Of a stretch of DNA of 64,000 nt, positions 6,587 to 15,133 are shown piece after piece. The number at the start of each line of letters is the position of its first letter. Within the stretch, counting starts at the first letter, position 1. The stretch covers positions 1 to 64,000 of the forward strand of contig JAJYNO010000030.1 in NCBI GenBank assembly GCA_021786295.1, read 5' to 3'. The position numbers were made by a program, and so were the translations under genes. The notes under the pieces were generated by a model. The model was not told the DNA's origin, did not search any database, and saw nothing but the letters and a program-made list of their open reading frames with translations. Source of the DNA: a bacterium (GTDB lineage: Bacteria; Elusimicrobiota; Elusimicrobia; Elusimicrobiales; UBA9959).

Positions 6587-8662
6587 TCAGGACAGGTCTA
6601 TCAGGTCCCAGCGGGAGGCGTAGAGCTCCCGCAGCCTGCGGCGCAGGCGGCCGTGCCCGGGTTTTTCCAGGTCCGGATCGGCGGCCAGCAGCGCGTCGCG
6701 GTCCTCTATGGCCTGGGCCAGCAGCCCGGCGTCGCGCGACAGGTCGGCCAGCTTCAGGTCCATGTCCCCGTGCTGGCGCACCCCCAGTATCTCGCCGGCC
6801 CCCCTTATGTATATGTCCTTTTCGCTGAGCTCGAAGCCGCTGGAGCTGGCCACCATGGCGCGCAGCCGCTCGTCCGAGTCGCCGGAGCGGCCATGGGCCA
6901 CCAGCAGGCAGCGGGACTCGTGCTTTCCGCGCCCGACCCTCCCGCGCAGCTGGTGCAGGCTCGCCAGCCCGTAGCGCTCGGCGTTGTTTATCACCATCAG
7001 CGCGGCGTTCGGCACGTCTATGCCCACCTCGATCACCTGCGTGGCGACCAGGATATCGGTCCGGCCAGCGGCGAAGTCCTCCATCGCCAGACGCTTCTCC
7101 TCCCCGCTCATGCGGCCGTGCAGCATGGCTACCCTGCGCCCCCGGAAGAGCGTCTTCAGGCGCTCGAATTCGGCCTTCACCGACTTCGTGTCGGCCTCGG
7201 CGGTCTCTTCTATGACCGGGTAGACGATATAGACCTGTCGTCCCCTGGCCGCCTCGTCCCTGGCCGCCATGAAGGCCGTCTCCTCGGTGGCCTCGGCCGT
7301 CCTCACCGGCCTGCGGCCGGGCGGCAGCTCCCTGATGACGGAAAGGTCCAGGTCGCCGTAGAGGGCCAGGAACAGCGTGCGCGGGATGGGCGTGGCGGTC
7401 ATGATCAGCATGTCGGCTCTGTCCCCCTTGGCGCGCAGCGCCGCGCGCTGGCGCACGCCGAAGCGGTGCTGTTCGTCTATCACCACCAGCCGCAGGTTCC
7501 TGAACCTGACTCCCTCGCCCATAACGGCGTGCGTGCCGAGCAGTATGTCTATCCGGCCCGCGGCCAGGTCTTCGATCATCTTCTTCTTCTCCGAGGCCTT
7601 CATGCGCCCCTTCAGCAGGGCGAAGCGCACGCCGAGCCCTTTCAGGAAGCGCCCGAAGGTCAGGTAGTGCTGCTCGGCCAGTATCTCCGTGGGAGCAGCG
7701 AAAACGCTCTGGCCGCCGTTCTCGGCGGCCAGCAGCATGGCCGACAGCGCGACGACGGTCTTGCCGCTGCCGACGTCACCCTCCAGCAGCCGGGCCATCG
7801 GCGTCGGGGCCCGCATGTCGGCGAAGATCTCGTTTATGGCGCGGGCCTGGCCCGCGGTGAACCGGAAGCCGAGGCCGGCGCGGAACGGCGCCAGCAGGGT
7901 CTTCTTAACTTCATAGGCGAAGCCCTTCGCGACGCTCCTGGTCTGCCGCCGCTTTATGGCCCAGGCCAGAGCCAGCAGCAGCAGTTCCTCGTAGATGAAC
8001 CGCCGGCGCGCCTGCTCCAGCTCGAAGTTGTTCTCCGGGAAATGGATGGCCCTGGCGGCCGGCCCCGGGGACATGAGCCCGCGCCCCGCGACCAGCTCAG
8101 GCGGCAGGAAATCAGGGGCGGCCCCGGCCCCGGCCAGCACGGCCTCGTAGACCGCCTCGCGCACGAACCTGCCCGTCAGCCCCTCGGTAAGGGGATAGAC
8201 CGGCACGATTCTCCCCACGTGCATCCTCAGCGCGCGGTCGTCGTCGGCGGCGTAGTACTCCGCGGCGCGCAGGCGGCTCTGGAAAAGCGGGTCCTCCGGG
8301 ACGCCGGTTATCCAGACCTCCCGCCCCTCCGGCAGGTCCTTCCTCAGCTGGCCGAAGACGTCGAAGCGCGGGCTGTGGCGCTTAAAGAAGCTGGCCTCGG
8401 CCTCGCCGCGCGCGGTCTCCAGGAAGACCTTGAAGATGCGCAGCCCGCCGGCCGTGTACATGTCGCGGACGCGCTTTATCCTTCCCTTTATAAGCGGCAC
8501 CGGCTCCAGCAGCGGGGAAGTCTCCCTGGCGGCGGGCAGGCGCCTGTCCTCCCACTTGCGCGGGAAATAGGACAGCAGGTCGTCCAGCGACTCTATGCCG
8601 AGGCGCCCGAACAGCTCCGCTTTCTTAGGACCGACGCCTTTCAGGAACTGTATGGAGGCCAT
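6587..8662 (-). CDS. recG: ATP-dependent DNA helicase RecG
   Basis: Remodels stalled replication forks and Holliday junctions by double-strand translocation. The 691-residue length is typical. The N-terminal wedge/OB domain covers about residues 50-200, followed by the helicase core with Walker A GDVGSGKT near residue 294, DEQH (variant DExH box), TATPIPRT, and in the second RecA lobe the motifs GRMSGEEK, VATQVIEVGIDVPNA and LHQLRGRVGRG. The order and wording of these motifs are those of RecG rather than PriA or Mfd. It is transcribed away from the small RNA region at 8759-9331. Confidence 0.97.
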   Translation of the reverse strand: MASIQFLKGVGPKKAELFGRLGIESLDDLLSYFPRKWEDRRLPAARETSPLLEPVPLIKGRIKRVRDMYTAGGLRIFKVFLETARGEAEASFFKRHSPRFDVFGQLRKDLPEGREVWITGVPEDPLFQSRLRAAEYYAADDDRALRMHVGRIVPVYPLTEGLTGRFVREAVYEAVLAGAGAAPDFLPPELVAGRGLMSPGPAARAIHFPENNFELEQARRRFIYEELLLLALAWAIKRRQTRSVAKGFAYEVKKTLLAPFRAGLGFRFTAGQARAINEIFADMRAPTPMARLLEGDVGSGKTVVALSAMLLAAENGGQSVFAAPTEILAEQHYLTFGRFLKGLGVRFALLKGRMKASEKKKMIEDLAAGRIDILLGTHAVMGEGVRFRNLRLVVIDEQHRFGVRQRAALRAKGDRADMLIMTATPIPRTLFLALYGDLDLSVIRELPPGRRPVRTAEATEETAFMAARDEAARGRQVYIVYPVIEETAEADTKSVKAEFERLKTLFRGRRVAMLHGRMSGEEKRLAMEDFAAGRTDILVATQVIEVGIDVPNAALMVINNAERYGLASLHQLRGRVGRGKHESRCLLVAHGRSGDSDERLRAMVASSSGFELSEKDIYIRGAGEILGVRQHGDMDLKLADLSRDAGLLAQAIEDRDALLAADPDLEKPGHGRLRRRLRELYASRWDLIDLS

Positions 8663-8758
8663 AGATGCGCCCGCGGGAAAGCCGGCGGACGCTATATTTT
8701 AGGAAATTATACGGGCGCCGGGGAGCCTTCTCCGACGGGCGGGGAAGGCCGGGGATTA

Positions 8759-8812
8759 TTGAGCGGGGCTTGAGCCGGATTTGAGCGATTCTTGAACGGG
8801 TTTTACTATACT
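8759..8812 (+). promoter_or_regulatory. Four 11-bp direct repeats and -10 box before RNA 1
   Basis: TTGAGC occurs at 8759, 8770 and 8781 and TTGAAC at 8792: four units with an exact 11-bp period. Nine bases after the last unit comes TATACT (8807-8812), a good -10 box. The last unit takes the place of the -35 box. This is the layout of promoters activated by PhoB-type regulators, which bind 11-bp direct repeats. The same array recurs at 9032-9085. Confidence 0.75.
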
Positions 8813-8818
8813 TTAGGT

Positions 8819-9031
8819 GTAGTCAGGTTCTCTAAATCAGGCCAGGAAAGGCCGCACAGATCTCCAGCGTTGCGGGTACGCCCCCCTAACCCAAACCCCC
8901 AAGACGTGGAGCCTTCGGGTTCCATGCTCTATGTATCCGCAGCGCTGGCTGAATTTAAGCCCCGCCGGGCAGCGCGTAAGTCCGCTTTTTCAGTCTCACG
9001 TCAGGCGACACGATTCCGGCGGGGCGTTCTT
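8819..9031 (+). ncRNA. Sibling small RNA 1 (structured, C-rich loop)
   Basis: A transcript of about 213 nt is predicted from the promoter at 8759-8812 to the terminator stem GCCCCGCCGG/CCGGCGGGGC (8959-8968 with 9016-9025) and its T run. The core at 8864-8948 is a long hairpin: CCAGCG pairs with CGCTGG, then TGCGGGTAC with GTATCCGCA. It encloses a C-rich unpaired stretch (CCCCCCTAACCC, AACCCCCAAG) and a small stem capped by a C(TTCG)G tetraloop. RNA 2 has the same plan with compensatory changes. There is no plausible reading frame. The C-rich loop could pair with G-rich ribosome sites. It does not match 6S, tmRNA or SRP RNA as far as I can tell. Confidence 0.8.
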
Positions 9032-9085
9032 TTGAGCTTATATTGAGCGGTATTTGAGCGCTTCTTGAACGTGTTTTACTAAACT
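9032..9085 (+). promoter_or_regulatory. Four 11-bp direct repeats and -10 box before RNA 2
   Basis: TTGAGC at 9032, 9043 and 9054 and TTGAAC at 9065, again exactly 11 bp apart, are followed after nine bases by TAAACT (9080-9085). The bases between the units differ from those in the first array, so the repeat units are kept while their spacers have drifted. The first unit overlaps the T run of the RNA 1 terminator. Confidence 0.75.
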
Positions 9086-9091
9086 ATAGTC

Positions 9092-9331
9092 GTAGCAGGA
9101 AGTTCTTTAAAAAAGGTCCGCCGGCCCGGTTCCCGGGAGAAGGACGGACGAACAGATCCCCAGCGCGCGGGTGCGCCCCCCTAACCCAAACCCCCAAGAC
9201 TTGGGGCCTTCGGGCTCCATGCTCTAGCATCCGCGCGCTGGCCTAAATCAAGCCCCGCCGGGCGCAACAGGCAAGACTCCTTGTAAGGCAGCCGAACCGC
9301 ACCATGAAAATCCCGGCGGGGCGCTTTTTTC
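9092..9331 (+). ncRNA. Sibling small RNA 2 (structured, C-rich loop)
   Basis: A transcript of about 240 nt is predicted, ending at a strong terminator (GCCCCGCCGGG at 9252-9262 with CCCGGCGGGGC at 9312-9322, then TTTTTT). The core at 9160-9241 pairs CCAGCGCGCGGGTGC with GCATCCGCGCGCTGG. Compared with RNA 1, TGC...TAC/GTA...GCA became CGC...TGC/GCA...GCG, which keeps the pairing. The C-rich loop is identical over 26 nt, and the C(TTCG)G hairpin is kept (GGGGCC/GGCTCC against GGAGCC/GGTTCC). A separate 5' hairpin (GTCCG...CGGAC near 9116-9149) differs from RNA 1. The response regulator gene starts 40 bp downstream. Confidence 0.8.
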
Positions 9332-9371
9332 CCCGGCGGCCGCCCGCCGCAAGTATTATATAATCACTCAT

Positions 9372-10058
9372 ATGAAAGAGCGCGTCCTCATTGTGGATGA
9401 CGACCCGGAGCTGCTCGGGATACTGCAGAAATACCTCGAGAACCACGGGCTGGAGACCATAACGGCCGCCAACGGCTCGGAGGCCCTGGCCAAGGCTCCC
9501 TCCGGCAGGCCCGACGTCATAATAACCGACGTGGAGATGCCGCGCATGGACGGCTTCACGCTCTGCCGCCGCATAAAGGAGAACAAGGTGCTGGCCGACA
9601 TCCCGGTCATCATCATGACCGGCAAGAAGAAGTCGGAGGCGGACCAGGTGGCGGGCTACGGCTACGGGGCCGACGACTACGTGGTCAAGCCCTTTTCCTA
9701 CCCGGTGCTGCTGGCCAAGATAAAGTCTATGCTGCGCCGGACGGCCAAAGACAGGAAGAAGAGCGAAATCTTCAAGTCGCACGAACTGGAGTTCGACCTG
9801 GAGGGCAGGACGATAAAGATAAAGGGCAAGCCGGTAAAGCTGACCTCCAAGGAATTCGACCTGCTCTACACGCTCGCCTCCAAGCCCGGCAAGGTGCTGA
9901 GCCTCAACAGCCTGCTGGAGGCCGTCTGGGGCTACAACACGGCCGATTACAACGACCCGCACACCGTGGAGGTGCACGTTTCCAACCTGCGCCGCAAGAT
10001 AGGAGCGGCCGGCAAGCGCATATCGGCCGTGCCCGGGCACGGCTACAAGTTCGACTAG
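9372..10058 (+). CDS. OmpR/PhoB-family response regulator
   Basis: A two-component DNA-binding regulator. Residues 1-120 are the receiver domain: acidic pocket VDDDPE at 8-13, phosphoacceptor Asp53 in IITDVEMPRMDG, IIMTGKKK with the conserved Thr, and VVKPFS with the conserved Lys. Residues 130-228 are a winged-helix domain (LTSKEFDLLYTLASKPGKVLS, PHTVEVHVSNLRRKI), the fold that in PhoB binds 11-bp direct repeats. TATAAT at 9359-9364 lies only 8 nt before the ATG and there is no ribosome site, so the mRNA may be leaderless. The sensor-like gene follows after 9 bp. The adjacent 11-bp repeat arrays are attractive targets, by inference. Confidence 0.95.
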   Translation: MKERVLIVDDDPELLGILQKYLENHGLETITAANGSEALAKAPSGRPDVIITDVEMPRMDGFTLCRRIKENKVLADIPVIIMTGKKKSEADQVAGYGYGADDYVVKPFSYPVLLAKIKSMLRRTAKDRKKSEIFKSHELEFDLEGRTIKIKGKPVKLTSKEFDLLYTLASKPGKVLSLNSLLEAVWGYNTADYNDPHTVEVHVSNLRRKIGAAGKRISAVPGHGYKFD

Positions 10059-10067
10059 GGGGACACC

Positions 10068-12041
10068 GTGGCGGCGGCCAGAACCACCGGACAGGACACG
10101 GAAGCATTCGGCAGGGCGATGCAGGCCCTGCTGCTGGCCGCCTTCGTGCCCGCCAACTTCGAGCCCTTCCTGAAGAAAATACTGGCCGTTCTCGCTGGCC
10201 CCGGAGCGCTGGGGCGGCGCGCCTCCCTGGCCATAGTCCTTAACGGGAAATGCGGGCCCGCCGCCGCCATCTTCCGCAATACTTCTCCCGCCGACAGGAA
10301 GAGGATAATTTCGGGCGCGGGCAAGCCCTGCGGCGCCGACAAAGGCGTCCGTTTCTCCGCCGTTATAGAGGCGGGCGGCAAGCGCTGCGGGCGCCTGCTG
10401 GCCGGGGCCGCCGAAAGGCCCGCCGACCACGCCGCTGTCTTCAGACTGGTGGAGACGGCGGCCAAGATAGTCGCGGCCAGGATAGAGAACGAGAACCGGG
10501 ACGCGGACCTCGCCTTCGAGCGGGATATTTCCTCCTCGGTCAAGCTGATAGAGGAGATCTATCTGTCCTATCCGGGGATCTCGATCGAGGAGATCTCCCG
10601 GGCGCTGCTGGACGAGGCCAGGCGCATGACGGGCAGCTCCTTCGGCTTCGCCGGCTATACCGGCAGGGAGGCCGGGGAGCTCCTGATCCCGGCCTTCTCG
10701 GCCGAGGCCTTCAGCGCCGCTTCGCGGCCAAGGCCGCTGGTCCTGCGGGGGTTCAGGGGCCTCTGGGGCTGGGTACTGAAGCGGAAGAAGCCGCTGCTCA
10801 CCAACGACGCCCCTGCGGACAGGCGCTCCTGCGGCGTTCCCTACGGGCACATAAAGGTGCGGAAGTTCCTCGGGGTGCCGGCCATGTCCGGCCGCAAGCT
10901 CCTGGGGATGCTCGCGCTGGCCAACCCGCCGGGCGGCTACTCCGCCGGCGACCTGGCCGCGGCGCAGAAGCTGGCCCGCGTCTACGCGATGATCCTGCAG
11001 CGCAAGCTGGCCGAGGAGAAACAGAAAGAGGAGGACACGCGTTTCAGGGCCATAATCAACTCCACCAAGGACACCATCTACACCGCCGACATGCGCGGGC
11101 GCATAACCTACATCAGCCCCAGGGCGGAGGACTTCGGCTACACCCAGGAGGAGCTGATCGGCCGCAACGTAACGGATTTCGCCCACCCGGAGGACAGGGA
11201 CTTCACGGTGAAGGCGCTGGCCAACGCCGTGAAGACCGGGCGCACGCTGCCCATACTGCCCTACCGCCTGCGCCGCAAGGACGGCGCTTACGCTTACGTA
11301 GAGCAGAAGAGCGGCATCGTGCTCAAGGACGGCAGGCCGCTCTATTTCACCGGCGTCATCCGCGACGTCACCGAGCAGCGGGAGACCGAGCGCCTGCTGC
11401 GGGAGAGCGAGTTCCTGATGCGAATGGTCTTCGACACGGCCAAGGACCCGATCTTCATCAAGGACATGAACGGCATGTACGTCAAGGCCAACAAGGCCTG
11501 CGCCGAGCTGCTGAAGACCACGCCCGAGGCCATGATAGGGCGCACCGATTCCGATTTCTTTCCCCCGGCCGCGGCCGCGGAGATCTTCCGCACCGACAGC
11601 GAGGTGGTGCGCACCGGCAGGTCCCTGTCGCTGAACAACATGCACCCCTTCCCCGCCGGCGGGCGCTACGTCAACATCGTCAAGACGCCGCTGAAGAGCT
11701 CCTCCGGGCAGACCATCGGCCTGCTTGGCATAGCGCGCGACGTGACCGACCTCAAGAGGATGGAGGGGGAGCTGGCCCTCGCCAAGGCGGCCGAGGCGGT
11801 CAGCAGCGTGGCCAGGCCGATGGCGCACGACTTCAACAACGCGCTGGCGGCCATCAACGGCTACGCCACGCTGATAGACGACGAACTGAAGGCCAACAGC
11901 CCGATAAAGCAGGAGATCTCCCGCATCATCGAGGCTGTGAAGCGCGCCGCAGAACTTACCTCAAGGTTCCAGGATTTCGCGCGCAACCCCAAGATAAAGG
12001 CCCCGGGCGAGCCCGGGGAGAAGAAGGGGAACGCGGACTGA
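10068..12041 (+). CDS. Sensor protein GAF-PAS-PAS-DHp lacking the kinase ATPase domain
   Basis: The partner of the upstream response regulator by position (9 bp apart, GTG start after AGGGGGAC). Order of parts: residues 1-150 of unclear fold; GAF domain about 165-320; PAS 1 about 325-450 (IINSTKDTIYTADMRGRITYISPRAEDFGY); PAS 2 about 450-560 (FDTAKDPIFIKDMNGMYVKAN); then a DHp-like helix with the H-box ARPMAHDFNNALAAINGYA, where His587 is the likely phospho-site. The protein ends 71 residues from that His. No N, G1 or G2 box of a HATPase domain follows, and the next gene comes in head-on within 2 bp. No transmembrane segment is seen, so it is probably cytoplasmic. It may be a phosphotransfer protein or depend on another kinase. 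Confidence 0.88.
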   Translation: MAAARTTGQDTEAFGRAMQALLLAAFVPANFEPFLKKILAVLAGPGALGRRASLAIVLNGKCGPAAAIFRNTSPADRKRIISGAGKPCGADKGVRFSAVIEAGGKRCGRLLAGAAERPADHAAVFRLVETAAKIVAARIENENRDADLAFERDISSSVKLIEEIYLSYPGISIEEISRALLDEARRMTGSSFGFAGYTGREAGELLIPAFSAEAFSAASRPRPLVLRGFRGLWGWVLKRKKPLLTNDAPADRRSCGVPYGHIKVRKFLGVPAMSGRKLLGMLALANPPGGYSAGDLAAAQKLARVYAMILQRKLAEEKQKEEDTRFRAIINSTKDTIYTADMRGRITYISPRAEDFGYTQEELIGRNVTDFAHPEDRDFTVKALANAVKTGRTLPILPYRLRRKDGAYAYVEQKSGIVLKDGRPLYFTGVIRDVTEQRETERLLRESEFLMRMVFDTAKDPIFIKDMNGMYVKANKACAELLKTTPEAMIGRTDSDFFPPAAAAEIFRTDSEVVRTGRSLSLNNMHPFPAGGRYVNIVKTPLKSSSGQTIGLLGIARDVTDLKRMEGELALAKAAEAVSSVARPMAHDFNNALAAINGYATLIDDELKANSPIKQEISRIIEAVKRAAELTSRFQDFARNPKIKAPGEPGEKKGNAD

Positions 12042-12043
12042 AC

Positions 12044-12928
12044 TCAGCCCCGCCGCAGTTCCGCGGACCGCCGGAGCAGGCCGGCGGTCTCTTTTTTGGA
12101 AAGCCGCAGTCCGGCGGCGAACTCCGCGCCGGCGGGGCCCATCAGGGCGGCTATCCCCGCCAGGCGTTCGGGGGCCCCGGAAAGGCCGCGCAGGGAGGGA
12201 CCGAAGGCGAGATCAGGATGGATGAAGGCCAGCGCGCCCAGTTCCCGCAGCAGTTCCAGCGCCGGCAGAGGGTCGTCCTCCGAGAGTATCTTGACCAGCT
12301 CGTTGCGCAGGCGCTCGCGGGAGAGGCGTCCTGGCAGGCCGGCGCTCACGGCGGCGCGGGCCTGCTCCAGGGTGCCGGCCTCGAGGCGCCAGCCGAAGCG
12401 CCCGGCGAACCGGGCCGCCCTGTAAACGCGGGTGGGATCGTCCTCGAAACTCCCGGGGTGCAGCGCGCGCACCAGTCCGGCCCTCACGTCGGACGCGCCG
12501 TTGAACGGGTCCAGCAGCGAGAACCTTTCAGGCCCGTCCAGGCGCACCGCCATGGAGTTGCAGGCGAAGTCGCGGCGCTTGAGGTCCTCGGCCGCAGAGG
12601 CGGCCTCGCTGACGGCGGGCAGCGCGGCGGGAGCGGCGTAGGTCTCCCGGCGGAAACGGGCGAAGTCCAGCCTGCGCCCGGAGGCGTCGAAATAGCGCAC
12701 CGTCAGGAAAGGCGGGAACTTCCGGTGGCGCCCGCCGTACTCCTTCTCCAGGCCTTCCACCAGCGGGGTCTGGTCGCCGGAGACCAGAAAATCGATGTCG
12801 GCGCTCTCGCGGCCGAGCAGCCAGTCGCGCGCGCAGCCGCCTACCGCGTAGAGCTCCAGCCCGGAGGCGGCGGCCAGCGCGGCGGCCCTCTCCAGCAGCG
12901 GCAGATCGTTGAGCGGGAGCAGTTCCAT
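12044..12928 (-). CDS. tRNA nucleotidyltransferase / poly(A) polymerase family protein
   Basis: A class II nucleotidyltransferase of the CCA-adding enzyme/poly(A) polymerase family, acting on RNA 3' ends. The head domain shows YAVGGCARDWLLGRESADIDFLV with the metal-binding Asp pair (DID), RRDFACNSMAV, and the neck motif DDPTRVYRAARFAGRFGW. At 294 residues it is shorter than typical CCA enzymes (over 400), having the head and neck but little body or tail and no HD domain. Whether it adds CCA, only A, or only CC cannot be told from the sequence. It overlaps the CpXC gene by one base, so the two are likely cotranscribed. Confidence 0.85.
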   Translation of the reverse strand: MELLPLNDLPLLERAAALAAASGLELYAVGGCARDWLLGRESADIDFLVSGDQTPLVEGLEKEYGGRHRKFPPFLTVRYFDASGRRLDFARFRRETYAAPAALPAVSEAASAAEDLKRRDFACNSMAVRLDGPERFSLLDPFNGASDVRAGLVRALHPGSFEDDPTRVYRAARFAGRFGWRLEAGTLEQARAAVSAGLPGRLSRERLRNELVKILSEDDPLPALELLRELGALAFIHPDLAFGPSLRGLSGAPERLAGIAALMGPAGAEFAAGLRLSKKETAGLLRRSAELRRG

Positions 12929-13572
12929 CAGCTCTTAAGAAAGGTAAGTTCGTCGCCTTCCAGGGAGGTGAGCGCGTCTATCAGTTTTTTCAGGCGCGGC
13001 AGCGCGTCGTTCCGGGCGCGCAGGGCCTCGGCGGCCTTCAGCGCGGCGGCGCGGCCCTTCAGGCCGGCAGGCATGGGCACGGAGAAAGGGATATCCAGCT
13101 CTCGGGCCGAGGCCGGTTTTACGGCGAGCAGCTGCAGGCCGTCCTCGCGGGCCATGAATTCCAGCACCTCGGTCTCCTCCTCGCGGTCGCGGTCCTGTTC
13201 CAGCAGCGCGGTCAGGGGCGCGAGGCCGAACAGGTAGAGCGGGGTCCCGGAGAGGCCCTGTCCCGAGGCGAGGGAGGCGCGCAGGGGCTCGTAGTCCGCC
13301 TTCATGCGCGCCAGCCACTCGTCCTTCTTCTCCAGGTAGGCCTCCGGCATCACGAAGGCCAGCAGGTCCCGCGCGGGATCGATGTAGAGGAAAGGCTCCT
13401 CGTGCTGGAACATCTCCTCGCACTTCGGGCACATCAGCAGGTCGAACTCGCCGCTGAGGATCAGCTCCTTGACCTCGAGGTCGCGGTCGCCGCGGACCAC
13501 GGTCCAGAAGTCGGCGTCGAAGCTCTCCCCGCAGTGGGGGCATTCGACCCGGAACGCGCCCTTCGTGCTCAT
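12928..13572 (-). CDS. CpXC-domain protein
   Basis: The N-terminal 120 residues match the CpXC family: VECPHCGESFDADFWTVV, then LILSGEFDLLMCPKCEEMFQHEEPFLYIDP, with two CPxC pairs that probably bind zinc. The rest (about 90 residues) is helical and unrecognised. The biochemical role of the family is unknown. It shares one base with the downstream nucleotidyltransferase gene and is 12 bp from the PLP enzyme upstream, suggesting one transcript. Confidence 0.8.
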   Translation of the reverse strand: MSTKGAFRVECPHCGESFDADFWTVVRGDRDLEVKELILSGEFDLLMCPKCEEMFQHEEPFLYIDPARDLLAFVMPEAYLEKKDEWLARMKADYEPLRASLASGQGLSGTPLYLFGLAPLTALLEQDRDREEETEVLEFMAREDGLQLLAVKPASARELDIPFSVPMPAGLKGRAAALKAAEALRARNDALPRLKKLIDALTSLEGDELTFLKS

Positions 13573-13584
13573 GGGAAGCCGGGC

Positions 13585-15033
<1,449 letters not shown>

Positions 15034-15133
15034 TTGGCCTCCGTGGATATCTTCGCGAAAATCTTTTTTTATTATAGCAATATCCCGCCGGGCCCGACAG
15101 GGCGGGGATCCCCGTGACGGGGACAGCGGGACG

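Noticed and set aside
8838-8862. CAGGCCAGGAAAGGCCGCA in RNA 1 looked like the SRP RNA apical loop
   Set aside because: Only part of the SRP motif fits, the second copy has an unrelated hairpin at this place, and the overall fold with C-rich loop and TTCG hairpin is not that of SRP RNA.
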